Under the pieces are notes generated by a model. That model ran no database searches. It worked only from the letters and a program-made list of their open reading frames with translations, and was not told where the DNA came from. Of a DNA stretch of 64,000 bases, positions 29,763 to 38,477 are shown in pieces. Position numbers and translations under genes: made by a program. Numbering within the stretch: position 1 is the stretch's first letter; the number at the start of each line of letters is the position of its first letter. The DNA is from Cellvibrio sp. KY-YJ-3 (GTDB lineage: Bacteria > Pseudomonadota > Gammaproteobacteria > Pseudomonadales > Cellvibrionaceae): positions 1 to 64,000 of the forward strand of contig NZ_CP031727.1 in assembly GCF_008806955.1 (NCBI RefSeq). The letters run 5' to 3'.

Positions 29763-31967
29763 TTAAACCTTAGTCCCTAAGGGCAAACGCGTGCGCGGTG
29801 TACCGGTGACGGCGAATAAAGCATTGGCGACTGCACCAGCGACGGGAGGCAAACCAGGTTCACCTACACCTGACGGCATTTCCGCGGAGGGAACAATATG
29901 CACTTCTACCTTGGGCATAGCGTCGATGCGCAGCAGCGGGTAGCTGTGATAATTGGTTTGCTCGACCACACCGTTTTTCAGCGTAATCGCTTCACCCAGT
30001 GCCGCGCTCAAGCCCATGCCGATACCGCCTTCCATTTGCGCGCGAATCACATCGGGGTTTACCGCCACCCCACAATCCACAGCGCACACTACTCGTTCGA
30101 CTTTAAAACTGTTATCGCTATTCACTCGCACTTCAGCCACTTGCGCCACCCAGGTGCCGAAGGATTTATGCACCGCAATACCGCGGCTGACACCTTCCGG
30201 TAATTTTTTACTCCAATCACTTTTTTGCGCAGCCAAATTTAATACGCCGAGTGCACGCGGTTCGCTGGCGAGCAATTCGCGGCGAAAAATAACCGGGTCT
30301 TTTTTCGCTGCTTTGGCGAGTTGGTCAATAAACGTTTCCACCACAAACGCATTGCCCGAATGGCCCACCGAACGCCACCAGAGTGTGGAGACCTTAATAG
30401 GAATTTCTGTGGCCTGCACTTGCAGGTTGGGAATCGCGTAGTGCATATCGTCGATGCCTTCCGCAACCGTGCTATCCACCGGGCCTTGAATCATCGCTTC
30501 AAACGGGGTGCCGCGTAAAATAGCTTGCGCCACGGCGTGATGCTGCCACGCGAGCGCTTTACCATCAGCCGATACCGCGCCGCGCAAGTGATGCACCGCC
30601 ATAGGCCGGTAGCGACCATTGAGGATTTCATCTTCCCGCGTCCACACCATTTTCACCGCGCGCCCTGGAATTTGTTTGGCGATATTGGCAGCGTCCACCA
30701 CATAATCACTGGGGCAAGCGCGGCGACCAAAACTACCGCCCGCATAGAGTGTATGAATATTTACCTGCTCGGGTTTTACGCCCGTAGCAGCAGCAACCTG
30801 TTGCTGATCCACTGTCGGCATCTGGCAGGCATACCAGAGTTCACAGCTATTTTTTTCGGCTTTTACCACACAGTTCAGCGGCTCAATCGCCGCGTGCGCG
30901 AGGTAGGGCAATTCATATTGCGCGCTAATCACACCGTCCGCTTTGGCAAGCGTCGCAGTGGCATCACCTGCGGTTTTTATTACCGCACCGGTTTTATTGG
31001 CGGCGTCGTGACAGGCTTTAAATAATTCATCGCTGCTACGAGTTTCACAGGCAGATAAATCCCACTCCACCTGCACTAATTTGCGCGCTTTTTGCGCCGC
31101 CCAAAAACTCTCGGCTACCACCGCCACGCCGCGCGGAAATTCCACCACAGCAACAACACCGGGCGCTGCTTTAGCTTTGGCGGCATCCACTTTTTTCACC
31201 TTGCCAAACAATTGCGGCGGGTAGACCACCAACGCGGTGAGCATGCCGGGCAATTGAATGTCTTGCGTGTAAATCGCGGTGCCGTTGGTTTTTTCAAAAC
31301 TGTCTTTACGCGGAATTGTTTTGCCGATTAATTGAAAATCCTTCGGGTCTTTTACCACCGGTTTTTGCGGCACCGGCAACGCAGCCGCTTTTGCCGCGAG
31401 CGCACCAAAAGTGCTGGTGCGTTTGCCGTGAGAGATCACACCATTTTTCACCTGAATTTCATTGGCAGGCACCTTCCACTCAGTGGCAGCGGCAGCGACC
31501 AACATTTCACGCGCGGCGGCGCCAGTTTGACGCAACTGCATCCAAGAGTTGGCAATGGATGATGAACCACCCGTGCCCTGCGCGGGGCCCCAGAATAAAT
31601 TGTTGTAGCGGCTGGCATCCGCCGGTGCAAATTCCCAATCCATTTGCTCCCAACTTGCATCCAATTCTTCTGCCACCAGCGCCGTTAAACCGGTGCTTAC
31701 GCCCTGCCCCATATCCAAATGTTTTACCACTATGGTGACTTTGTTATCGGGCGATATTTTTACAAAGGCATTAAAAAACGGCACATCGCCGCTGGCATCG
31801 GCAGACGTTGTATCAGCAGCAAAAACCTGTGCGCTACCGGCGACAAAACCGCTGCCAATTAATAAACCACCACCCAGTCCCACTGCCTGCAAAAAATTAC
31901 GGCGCGATAAAGCCGAAGGCTCATTATGTTGCTGGGTGTGAATTGTTTGTCGTTTGAGAAAGTTCAT
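29763..31967 (-). CDS. molybdopterin-binding subunit of a xanthine-oxidase-family dehydrogenase (IorB type)
   Basis: This 734-residue protein carries a twin-arginine signal (SRRNFLQ at about 21-27), so the enzyme is exported folded. The body matches the large subunit of isoquinoline 1-oxidoreductase-type aldehyde or N-heterocycle dehydrogenases (KISPDNKVTI, HLDMGQGVSTGL, GTGGSSSI, AAIEPLNCVV, GGSFGRR, GVGEPGLPPVAGA), ending at the region with the catalytic Glu (VGEPG). Its start overlaps the stop of the 2Fe-2S gene by one base (TAATG). The natural substrate is unknown; no FAD subunit or cytochrome partner is encoded beside it. Confidence 0.9.
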   Translation of the reverse strand: MNFLKRQTIHTQQHNEPSALSRRNFLQAVGLGGGLLIGSGFVAGSAQVFAADTTSADASGDVPFFNAFVKISPDNKVTIVVKHLDMGQGVSTGLTALVAEELDASWEQMDWEFAPADASRYNNLFWGPAQGTGGSSSIANSWMQLRQTGAAAREMLVAAAATEWKVPANEIQVKNGVISHGKRTSTFGALAAKAAALPVPQKPVVKDPKDFQLIGKTIPRKDSFEKTNGTAIYTQDIQLPGMLTALVVYPPQLFGKVKKVDAAKAKAAPGVVAVVEFPRGVAVVAESFWAAQKARKLVQVEWDLSACETRSSDELFKACHDAANKTGAVIKTAGDATATLAKADGVISAQYELPYLAHAAIEPLNCVVKAEKNSCELWYACQMPTVDQQQVAAATGVKPEQVNIHTLYAGGSFGRRACPSDYVVDAANIAKQIPGRAVKMVWTREDEILNGRYRPMAVHHLRGAVSADGKALAWQHHAVAQAILRGTPFEAMIQGPVDSTVAEGIDDMHYAIPNLQVQATEIPIKVSTLWWRSVGHSGNAFVVETFIDQLAKAAKKDPVIFRRELLASEPRALGVLNLAAQKSDWSKKLPEGVSRGIAVHKSFGTWVAQVAEVRVNSDNSFKVERVVCAVDCGVAVNPDVIRAQMEGGIGMGLSAALGEAITLKNGVVEQTNYHSYPLLRIDAMPKVEVHIVPSAEMPSGVGEPGLPPVAGAVANALFAVTGTPRTRLPLGTKV

Positions 31968-32431
31968 TAGGCTTTTCCTCCTAACTTATCGGCCGCTTGG
32001 TGAATAGCGCCGCGAATCCGCTGATAGGTAGCACAGCGACAGAGGTTGCCACTCATAGCGGCATCGATTTGTGCATCGGTCGGTTTTTTATTACCTTGCA
32101 ACAGGGCGGTGGCCGACATGATTTGTCCTGACTGGCAATAGCCGCACTGCACCACATCCAATTCGCGCCAGGCTTGTTGTACCGCTTGGAATGCAGGCGA
32201 ATTAATGCCTTCAATGGTTTCAATTTTTGCACCCGCCGCGGCCGAGATGGGCAAACTGCAGGAGCGTATCGGGCTGCCATTCATGTGCACCGTGCAGGCG
32301 CCGCAAAGCGCCATGCCACAACCCAGCTTGGTGCCGGTCATATTTAATTCATCGCGCAGCGCCCACAATAGCGGCGTATCTGGGTCCACATCCAGCTCGT
32401 GGGTTTTACCATTAATCGTAAGCGAAATCAT
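31967..32431 (-). CDS. 2Fe-2S subunit of the molybdenum hydroxylase (IorA type)
   Basis: This 154-residue protein has an N-terminal plant-type ferredoxin fold ([17 protein letters not shown]) and a C-terminal helical domain with the second cluster ([19 protein letters not shown]). It passes electrons from the molybdenum site to an acceptor. It has no signal of its own and would ride across the membrane with the Tat-bearing large subunit, as known for this group. AAGGAG precedes the ATG. Confidence 0.93.
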   Translation of the reverse strand: MISLTINGKTHELDVDPDTPLLWALRDELNMTGTKLGCGMALCGACTVHMNGSPIRSCSLPISAAAGAKIETIEGINSPAFQAVQQAWRELDVVQCGYCQSGQIMSATALLQGNKKPTDAQIDAAMSGNLCRCATYQRIRGAIHQAADKLGGKA

Positions 32432-32496
32432 GGGTAACTCCTTGGCAAAATCAATTGACTAACAAAACGGTTAAATTGCTTTTTTAAATAACTTTT

Positions 32497-33123
32497 TTAA
32501 ATAGCCTTTCTTAAATAATTAGAAAGATCGGCGGGTGTATCTACATCAAATTCCGCCGATGGCATAGCAACAGGAATCACGTGATTGCTGTAACGCAGCA
32601 ATAAACTTTTTGCACCGCGATCACCGCGACACTCGTACAAGCGCGCTTTAAAGTGCGCAGGAAATAACGCAGGTACGCCTAAGGTATTGGCAAAACTGGC
32701 GCAAGTGATTTTTTCCGGGTGCTGACACCAGCGGTGATATAAATTTTGTAAATCCTGCGCGCTAATCAAGGGTTGATCCGCCAACAATACCAATACCGGA
32801 TTACTGTTTTGCAGGTATTTAACGGCGTGCGCCAATGAATGCCCCAGTCCCAAATTCCAGGCGGGAAATTCCAGCAATTCAACCGGCGTTTCCGTCTTGT
32901 TTTTTACCTGTGCATTGAGCGCAGGCAGCGCCTGTAATAATTGCGGATAAAAAGCACCACCCACCACCACAATACGCGCTGGTTGTAATTGGCGCGCGGC
33001 AGCAATACTCGCCGCAAGCAAGGGTTGCCCATGCCAATCGGCCAATTGTTTACAGCTGCCAAAACGGCTGGCAGAGCCCGCCGCTAAAATCAGGCAATCC
33101 AGATTTATCGTTTTATTTTTCAT
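32497..33123 (-). CDS. mocA: MocA-like molybdenum cofactor nucleotidyltransferase
   Basis: This 208-residue protein is a nucleotidyltransferase of the MobA/MocA type: LILAAGSASRFGSCKQL at the N-terminus is the nucleotide loop, followed by VLLADQPLIS and a C-terminal DVDTPADL. MocA adds CMP to molybdopterin for enzymes of the xanthine oxidase family. Position between the XdhC-like gene and the 2Fe-2S gene supports MocA rather than the GMP-adding MobA. AAAGG precedes the ATG. Confidence 0.87.
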   Translation of the reverse strand: MKNKTINLDCLILAAGSASRFGSCKQLADWHGQPLLAASIAAARQLQPARIVVVGGAFYPQLLQALPALNAQVKNKTETPVELLEFPAWNLGLGHSLAHAVKYLQNSNPVLVLLADQPLISAQDLQNLYHRWCQHPEKITCASFANTLGVPALFPAHFKARLYECRGDRGAKSLLLRYSNHVIPVAMPSAEFDVDTPADLSNYLRKAI

Positions 33124-33170
33124 GGGAGCACCTTTTATTGATTAATCAAAAACTGTTCATTAGTCAGAAA

Positions 33171-34274
33171 CTATTTTTTAGTCAGAAACTCTTCGTTAGA
33201 AACAGCGCGATTAATAGCAGCGCCCGCGACCAAATTGAGCGCGGGTAGCGTATCGCCCAATGCACTCATTAGCCCCAGAGGTTGGGCGCTGCTGCCAAAT
33301 ATTTTTGCGTGACATTCCGCCAATACCGACAAGGCGATGCTCTCCGGTAAATCACCACCCAAGGCTAAACCCATAGGCCCGGCAATGGGGCAATTCAATT
33401 GCGCCTCATCAAATCCGGCAGCGACCAGCACATCCGCTTTGCGTTTTGCAGGGCCAAGCAAACCGATATAAGGATTGGCGAGCGTTCGCGCTTGCAAAGC
33501 CGCGACAGCAGCTGCATCCAAACGCAAATTATGGTGGGCGATAATAATGCCATCCACGCTGTGCAATAATTCATCATCCAATTCGGCAACGGTTGTGTTC
33601 AACGCGCTAATTTGCGGCGGAAAATTTTCGCGTTTGTGGGGATTTAAGCGTTGATCCACCAGTGTGATGCGCCAACCTAAAATCAGCGCGAGCTGGCACA
33701 GGGGAATTAAATCCACGCCACTGCCCAGAACTAATAAATGGGGTAGCGGATTAATTAAGGTCGTGAGGATTTGTTTGCCGTTATCCGTGTCATCGGCGCG
33801 CTTCAAACTGCCATGCTGACGCTGGCTAAACGCACGCGGGCATGGTGTGAAGCTGGCAAAAGCATCCTCTATTTGCAACTCAAAACGACAGGCTTGCTGT
33901 TGCTGCAAACAGGAAAAAATTTCCGGCAGGCGCAAAAAATCATTGGCAGAATTACAAGGGTGCAACACAATTTCGGCTGCGCCACCGCAGCCTATGCCCA
34001 AACGCCAGGCGATATTACTATCGTCGCTCGCGTCGTACACCACACGGCGGGATTTCCCCAACGCGATAACCTTACGCGCTTGCAACAACAAATCGGATTC
34101 AATGCAGCCACCACTCAGCATACCCAATTGATGGCCCGCATCACTCAGCAACATTAGCGCGCCAGTTTTGCGATACACCGAACCGCGCGTTTGAATAACC
34201 GCGCCCAGCACCCAGTTGGCGCTATCTTTGAGTGGCAGCCAGGAGGCGAGTAAATGATAAAACTGATTAGACAT
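33171..34274 (-). CDS. XdhC-family molybdenum enzyme maturation factor
   Basis: This 367-residue protein has an N-terminal XdhC/CoxI domain (WVLGAVIQTRGSVYRKTGALML, GCIES region; shorter motif GMLSGGCIES) and a C-terminal Rossmann domain (LLVLGSGVDLIPLCQLA, YIGLLGPAKR). XdhC proteins bind the molybdenum cofactor, help its sulfuration and insert it into the hydroxylase. First gene of the four-gene minus-strand operon XdhC-MocA-2Fe2S-Mo subunit. The ribosome site is weak. Confidence 0.9.
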   Translation of the reverse strand: MSNQFYHLLASWLPLKDSANWVLGAVIQTRGSVYRKTGALMLLSDAGHQLGMLSGGCIESDLLLQARKVIALGKSRRVVYDASDDSNIAWRLGIGCGGAAEIVLHPCNSANDFLRLPEIFSCLQQQQACRFELQIEDAFASFTPCPRAFSQRQHGSLKRADDTDNGKQILTTLINPLPHLLVLGSGVDLIPLCQLALILGWRITLVDQRLNPHKRENFPPQISALNTTVAELDDELLHSVDGIIIAHHNLRLDAAAVAALQARTLANPYIGLLGPAKRKADVLVAAGFDEAQLNCPIAGPMGLALGGDLPESIALSVLAECHAKIFGSSAQPLGLMSALGDTLPALNLVAGAAINRAVSNEEFLTKK

Positions 34275-34644
34275 AGACAGGCATCCGCGTTATTACATTT
34301 ATCATCGGAATTTCAGGCACTGCACTAACAAACCGTTCGATAATCCCACCTGAATGCCCATAAGGAAAGCAGGATTAACAAAACTAAACTGACTGATTTG
34401 CTTTAGCGAGCGTTGCGTTATTAAAACGACGCGTTTAATCCCGATTAAAAATTTAGTTCGTCGCACGGCCAATTCGCGATCACCGTGACAACCAAACATG
34501 ACAATCAACACCACAGATAAATGGAATTTAGTATTTATCAAATAGCCGATGATAAGTTTGCTCGATCCAAGCGGATTATTGCCTGATCCTGCAAACAGAA
34601 CCTCAAACCACTAGCTCCCACCCTTACTCGGGCGACCAGGCCGC

Positions 34645-34673
34645 TTGATATTCCCCCACAACAAATATACGAT
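34645..34673 (+). promoter_or_regulatory. promoter of the ParD-like/map pair
   Basis: TTGATA (34645-34650) and TACGAT (34668-34673) are 17 bases apart. The -10 element overlaps the first of three 11-bp-spaced repeats, as expected for autorepression. Confidence 0.55.
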
Positions 34674-34693
34674 GCATATACGTTTCATATATT
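34665..34693. promoter_or_regulatory. direct-repeat operator, 11-bp period
   Basis: ATATACG (34665-34671), ATATACG (34676-34682) and ATATATT (34687-34693) recur at exactly 11-bp steps, so all face one side of the helix. Ribbon-helix-helix proteins of the ParD type often bind such repeats in front of their own genes. Confidence 0.5.
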
Positions 34694-34702
34694 GAGGTAT
34701 TT

Positions 34703-34927
34703 ATGGGCATTGTCAAAATTAGCGATGAACTGCATGAGGAAATCCGTAAAGCGAGCTCAGCAATGGTGCGCTCTATCAATTCACAAGCGGAATTTTGGAT
34801 AAAAATTGGCATGCTGGCTGAAACCAACCCCACTCTTACCTACAGCGAGATTTTGCGCGAACAATTACAACTTGCCGCCGTTGAAATAAATCAACCCATT
34901 CCTCTGAGCAAAAGAAATCATGGATAA
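34703..34927 (+). CDS. ParD-like ribbon-helix-helix protein
   Basis: This 74-residue protein begins GIVKISDELHEEIRKAS, a ribbon strand and helix typical of ribbon-helix-helix DNA-binding proteins, followed by RSINSQAEFWIKIGMLAE. It looks like the ParD_like family, named after an antitoxin, but without a recognised toxin beside it. GAGG precedes the ATG. Its stop codon overlaps the start of the methionine aminopeptidase gene by 8 bases, so the two are translationally coupled. It probably represses its own promoter through the direct repeats at 34665-34693. Confidence 0.8.
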   Translation: MGIVKISDELHEEIRKASSAMVRSINSQAEFWIKIGMLAETNPTLTYSEILREQLQLAAVEINQPIPLSKRNHG

Positions 34928-35693
34928 AGTTTTTTTAAAAAACAGCGCTGAATTAAATGTGATGCGTGAATCAGGGCGGTTACTTGCCTCCGTTTTCGCC
35001 TACCTTGATCCGCTGGTAAAAGCTGGTATATCGACCATGGAAATTAATGATGTGGTAGAGCGTTTTATTACCAACCAACTCAATGCCCGTCCGGCAAGTA
35101 AGGGGCAATATGATTTTCCTTATTCATTAAACACCTCCGTTAACGATGTTGTTTGTCACGGAATGCCTTCTGCAACTCAATTTTTAAAAAGCGGCGATAT
35201 TATTAATGTCGACATTACGCTGGAAAAAAATGGATTTATTGCTGATTCCAGCAAAATGTATATGATCGGCGAGGTGTCGCCGCTGGCAAAAAAATTAGTA
35301 GAGAAAACCTACGAGGCCATGTGGCAAGGAATCCGCGCGGTAAAACCTGGTGCAACCCTCGGCGATATTGGTTTTGCAATTCAACAATTTGCCAGCGCTA
35401 ATGGTTATTCAGTCGTGCGTGAATATTGCGGTCACGGTATAGGCCGCGCCATGCACGAAGGCCCACAAATACTCCACTATGGAAAACCGAATTCTGGTTT
35501 GGTATTGCGCGAGGGAATGACTTTTACTATTGAGCCAATGATCAACCAGGGTGAAGCAAAAGTGAAATTAAAACGCGACGGCTGGACCGTTGTCACACGC
35601 GATAAAAAACTGTCTGCGCAATGGGAACATACTATTGCTGTTACGGCAGATGGCTATGAAGTATTAACCTTGCGCACTGAAGAACGAACTTAA
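34920..35693 (+). CDS. map: type I methionine aminopeptidase, coupled to a ParD-like gene
   Basis: This 257-residue cytosolic enzyme removes the N-terminal Met from nascent proteins. All five metal ligands are present (Asp98, Asp109, His172, Glu205, Glu236) and also the catalytic His80 (VCHG), offset by one from E. coli numbering. There is no N-terminal extension. The setting is not that of the housekeeping map gene, which usually stands next to rpsB; it is the second gene of a two-gene unit with a ParD-like protein. It is therefore likely an additional Map with a regulated role; whether another copy exists cannot be seen here. Confidence 0.92.
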   Translation: MDKVFLKNSAELNVMRESGRLLASVFAYLDPLVKAGISTMEINDVVERFITNQLNARPASKGQYDFPYSLNTSVNDVVCHGMPSATQFLKSGDIINVDITLEKNGFIADSSKMYMIGEVSPLAKKLVEKTYEAMWQGIRAVKPGATLGDIGFAIQQFASANGYSVVREYCGHGIGRAMHEGPQILHYGKPNSGLVLREGMTFTIEPMINQGEAKVKLKRDGWTVVTRDKKLSAQWEHTIAVTADGYEVLTLRTEERT

Positions 35694-35782
35694 AAAACCC
35701 AGCATGTCTTTTGCGTCACGCCTCCGCCATTAGCAACCTCTCACAATATGACTTACCCAAAAGATAGCCAACCCCACCAAAC

Positions 35783-35811
35783 CTTGTTATAGTTATTTAA
35801 ACCATAACAAG
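35783..35811. promoter_or_regulatory. inverted repeat between map and GH43
   Basis: CTTGTTATAGTT and AACCATAACAAG are 12-bp arms with one mismatch around ATTTA. No T-run follows, so an operator in front of the GH43 gene is as likely as a terminator of map. Confidence 0.4.
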
Positions 35812-35900
35812 CCTAAAGTGTAAGTTTCACTGGGCAAACAACAATCAACCCATCGGCATGGTGTGCGGTCAGTGAGATTAACTGGCTTGGAACAATAACC

Positions 35901-36899
35901 ATGAAACACATTACCCGTACCGCCACAGCCCTCTGCTTATCGCTTGGCTCCCTACTCGCTTGCGCGCAAAACCCGTTCAATTTTGGCAGCAATATTAAAA
36001 CCGCTGATCCCTCTGGCCGCGTATGGGCCGACGGAAAAATGTATTTGTACACGTCGCATGATGAAGAGTGTCAGGAAGATTTTCACATGCAGGACTGGCA
36101 TGCGTTTTCCTCTACCGATTTAGTCAACTGGACCGCACACGGCGCCATACTCTCACTCAAAGATCTCAGCTGGGCCGACAACTACGCCTGGGCGCCGGAT
36201 GCGGTGTATAAAAACGGCAAATACTATTTAGTTATTCCGGCGGGCACTGGCTTCAAAGACCGGGTAAACCCGGAAAAAAGCACCAAGTGGATGGGCATAG
36301 GTATCGCCGAGAGCGACTCCCCCACCGGCCCTTTTAAAGACATGATTGGCGCGCCGCTGTGGAAAACACCCTATGCCAATGATCCGAGTATGTTTATTGA
36401 TGACGACGGCAAAGCCTATTTATATTTTCACGGTGTGAATAGCGATTACCAAGTGGTGGAAATGGCCGATGACATGCGCAGTATTAAAGGCGATTTTTAC
36501 AAAATGGATATGGGCGGTTATGAACCCAAAATGGAAGGCCCCTGGATATTTAAACGCAACGGCATTTATTACTTCACCATGCCGGAAAATAATCGGGTGC
36601 TGAGTTATTACACCGCCAAATCCCCCAAAGGCCCGTGGAAATATCAAGGGGTGATTATGGATGAGGAAAACAATGCAAATAACCATCACTCGATTGTGGA
36701 ATATAAAGGCCAATGGATTTTGTTTTATCACCGTTGGTTAAATGACAAAACATCAACCTGCCACAAAAAACAACGTCACACTGCTGCAGAATATTTGCAT
36801 TTCAATGCAGATGGCACCATTCAAAAAGTGGAGCGCACAGAAAAAGGGGTGAGTGATTTTTCTGTACGCAGTAACACCAAAAAAGCCGGCGAAAAATAA
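35901..36899 (+). CDS. GH43-family glycoside hydrolase, exported
   Basis: This 332-residue protein is a single five-bladed beta-propeller domain of family GH43. Candidate catalytic residues are the Asp in TADPSGRVW (base), the Asp in YANDPSMF (pKa modulator) and the Glu in PKMEGPW (acid). Such enzymes release arabinose or xylose from hemicellulose or pectin side chains; specificity cannot be read. The N-terminus is a signal sequence ending in LLAC (Cys21), a possible lipobox, so it may be a lipoprotein. It stands alone between map and qorB. Confidence 0.87.
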   Translation: MKHITRTATALCLSLGSLLACAQNPFNFGSNIKTADPSGRVWADGKMYLYTSHDEECQEDFHMQDWHAFSSTDLVNWTAHGAILSLKDLSWADNYAWAPDAVYKNGKYYLVIPAGTGFKDRVNPEKSTKWMGIGIAESDSPTGPFKDMIGAPLWKTPYANDPSMFIDDDGKAYLYFHGVNSDYQVVEMADDMRSIKGDFYKMDMGGYEPKMEGPWIFKRNGIYYFTMPENNRVLSYYTAKSPKGPWKYQGVIMDEENNANNHHSIVEYKGQWILFYHRWLNDKTSTCHKKQRHTAAEYLHFNADGTIQKVERTEKGVSDFSVRSNTKKAGEK

Positions 36900-36950
36900 T
36901 ATTCCGTTTCGCAACGGTTAAAGGAACACCAGCTGGTCAGTAATACTCTG

Positions 36951-36978
36951 TCGTCACTCTCGCGCAAGCGGGAGTCCA
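36951..36978 (+). repeat. REP-like palindromic element, first half of a pair
   Basis: TCGTCACTCTCGC followed by GCAAGCGGGAGTCCA forms a small imperfect hairpin. It is related in inverted orientation to the element at 37004-37031. Confidence 0.55.
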
Positions 36979-37003
36979 ATTTTGGTAATAACAACCGCAG
37001 TTG

Positions 37004-37031
37004 TGGATACCCGCGTTCGCGGGTATGACGA
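37004..37031 (-). repeat. REP-like palindromic element, second half of a pair
   Basis: TGGATACCCGCG and CGCGGGTATGACGA around TT make a near-perfect hairpin. It is the reverse-complement relative of the unit at 36951-36978; together they resemble a BIME. A third diverged copy is at 38450-38477. Confidence 0.6.
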
Positions 37032-37107
37032 TAGTGAATATTTCAAAAAAATCCCTGAAAACAGTAAAAGAGCACCAGCCGGTGCTCTTTTACTACCGCA
37101 AAAACCT

Positions 37108-37962
37108 TTATGCCTTAACCGCTTTTTCTACCATCGTTTTCCATGAAGTCGTCGGGCGACCAATTAATTGGCTGAGCTGATGGCTGTCATCAAACAAACC
37201 GCCTTTGGATGCACCCACATCAGATTCGGATAATAGTGTTGCGAGCCATTCCGGCAAGCCTGCACCCAACAACGCTGTTTTAAAATCAGCCTCAGGCAAA
37301 TTCTGATACGCAATATTTTTGCCGGAATGCAACGCAATTTCTGCTGCGAACTCAGCAAGCGAATAACTTTCATCGCCCGCCAATTCATAGACTTTCCCGC
37401 TATGATTTTCTTGCGTCAGCACCGCTACGGCAGCCTCGGCGTAATCCACACACGCGGCAGAGGCAATACGCCCGTCACCCGCACTGCCAAACACTGCACC
37501 TAACTGCAACGCAGAACCTACGCTCGCCAGATAATTTTCGGTGTACCAACCATTGCGCAAAATCACAAACGGAATACCGGCCGTACGCAGCACCGCTTCG
37601 GTTTGTGCATGCTCAACACACAGTGGCAGGGGCGAGATATCCGCACGCAACAAACTGGTATACACCAGCAGGCCAACACCCGCTTGTTTTGCCGCTGCAA
37701 TGGCGGCGCTGTGCTGTTCAAAACGACGACCAATTTCATTGGCGGAAATCAGCAACAATTTGTCGGCACCTTGAAACGCAGCGACCAGACTCTCGGGCTG
37801 ATTGTAATCACCCTGCCGCACCTGCACCCCCAAGGCGGCAAGGTCGGCAACCTTTTCAGGCGAACGCACCACCACCGCTATTTCATTGGCAGGGACTTTT
37901 TTTAACAACGCACTCACAACCAAACGACCCAATTGGCCAGAGGCTCCGGTAACAACAATCAT
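37108..37962 (-). CDS. qorB: NAD(P)H:quinone oxidoreductase, NmrA-like
   Basis: This protein of about 284 residues follows E. coli QorB (YtfG) closely: N-terminal Rossmann motif VTGASGQLG, then YTSLLRAD, LRNGWYTENYLAS, GKVYELAGD and SDVGASKGGLFDDS. QorB reduces quinones with NADPH. The ATG at 37962 has a perfect AAGGAG six bases upstream, better than an in-frame start at 37998. It is divergent from the HxlR-type gene next to it, the same pair as ytfG/ytfH. Confidence 0.92.
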   Translation of the reverse strand: MIVVTGASGQLGRLVVSALLKKVPANEIAVVVRSPEKVADLAALGVQVRQGDYNQPESLVAAFQGADKLLLISANEIGRRFEQHSAAIAAAKQAGVGLLVYTSLLRADISPLPLCVEHAQTEAVLRTAGIPFVILRNGWYTENYLASVGSALQLGAVFGSAGDGRIASAACVDYAEAAVAVLTQENHSGKVYELAGDESYSLAEFAAEIALHSGKNIAYQNLPEADFKTALLGAGLPEWLATLLSESDVGASKGGLFDDSHQLSQLIGRPTTSWKTMVEKAVKA

Positions 37963-38010
37963 GATGAACTCCTTTATTTCAGTGGAAGAAGTTGTCACAC
38001 TAGCAGCCTA

Positions 38011-38027
38011 ACTAACTTTTAGTAAGT
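38011..38027. promoter_or_regulatory. operator-like palindrome between qorB and qorR
   Basis: ACTAACTT-T-TAGTAAGT is an imperfect 17-bp palindrome (ACTnACT/AGTnAGT) in the short divergent gap. It is a likely site for the HxlR-type regulator controlling both genes. Confidence 0.5.
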
Positions 38028-38050
38028 ACGCACAAAAAGGTAAGTATGAA

Positions 38051-38437
38051 ATGACAACCAAAAGCTTGAAAGAAGCCATGTTGCGCGGCGATGTAATGGC
38101 CGACAAATGCCCGTCGCGCGCGATACTCAATCATGTCACCAGCCGCTGGGGCGTATTGCTACTTATCGCCCTGCGCGGCGGCACCCACCGCTTTAGCGAA
38201 TTGCGCCGCAAGGTAGGCGGCATTAGCGAAAAAATGCTGGCACAAACACTGCAAGCATTAGAGAGCGATGGTTTTGTCGAGCGCATTTCCTACCCGGTTG
38301 TGCCGCCCCATGTGGAATATTTGTTAACCCCCATGGGCGAACAAATCAGCGAAAAAGTGGAGACATTGGCAGATTGGATTGAATCAAACCTTGCGCACAT
38401 TTTGAAAGCACAAGAACAGAAATCAGAAAAACGTTGA
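38051..38437 (+). CDS. qorR: HxlR-family redox-sensing regulator
   Basis: This 128-residue winged-helix protein of the HxlR group has CPSRAILNHVTSRWGVLLLIALRGG and core FSELRRKVGGIS, LEPMGE-like TPMGEQI. The single Cys20 lies at the N-terminal place where the related quinone sensors YodB and QorR have their thiol switch. It is divergent from qorB with an operator-like palindrome between them, so it probably represses qorB until quinones or electrophiles modify Cys20. Confidence 0.88.
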   Translation: MTTKSLKEAMLRGDVMADKCPSRAILNHVTSRWGVLLLIALRGGTHRFSELRRKVGGISEKMLAQTLQALESDGFVERISYPVVPPHVEYLLTPMGEQISEKVETLADWIESNLAHILKAQEQKSEKR

Positions 38438-38449
38438 ACCATTTTTTTT

Positions 38450-38477
38450 CCGTGATACCCATCACCGCGGGTATCCA
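38450..38477 (+). repeat. diverged third REP-like copy
   Basis: CCGTGATACCC followed by CGCGGGTATCCA matches the reverse complement of the element at 37004-37031 at 22 of 28 positions by my count. It lies just after qorR. Confidence 0.5.

Larger units (their letters stand above)
34275..34702. other. intergenic region between the XdhC and ParD-like genes
   Basis: This 428-base divergent gap holds the promoter and direct-repeat operator of the ParD-like gene at its right end (34645-34693). A 79-codon minus-strand frame at 34302-34541 has no ribosome site or family features and I do not call it. Confidence 0.5.

Noticed and set aside
34302-34541. 79-codon minus-strand frame between XdhC and ParD-like genes
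   Set aside because: No ribosome site, no recognisable domain, and composition like the surrounding intergenic DNA.
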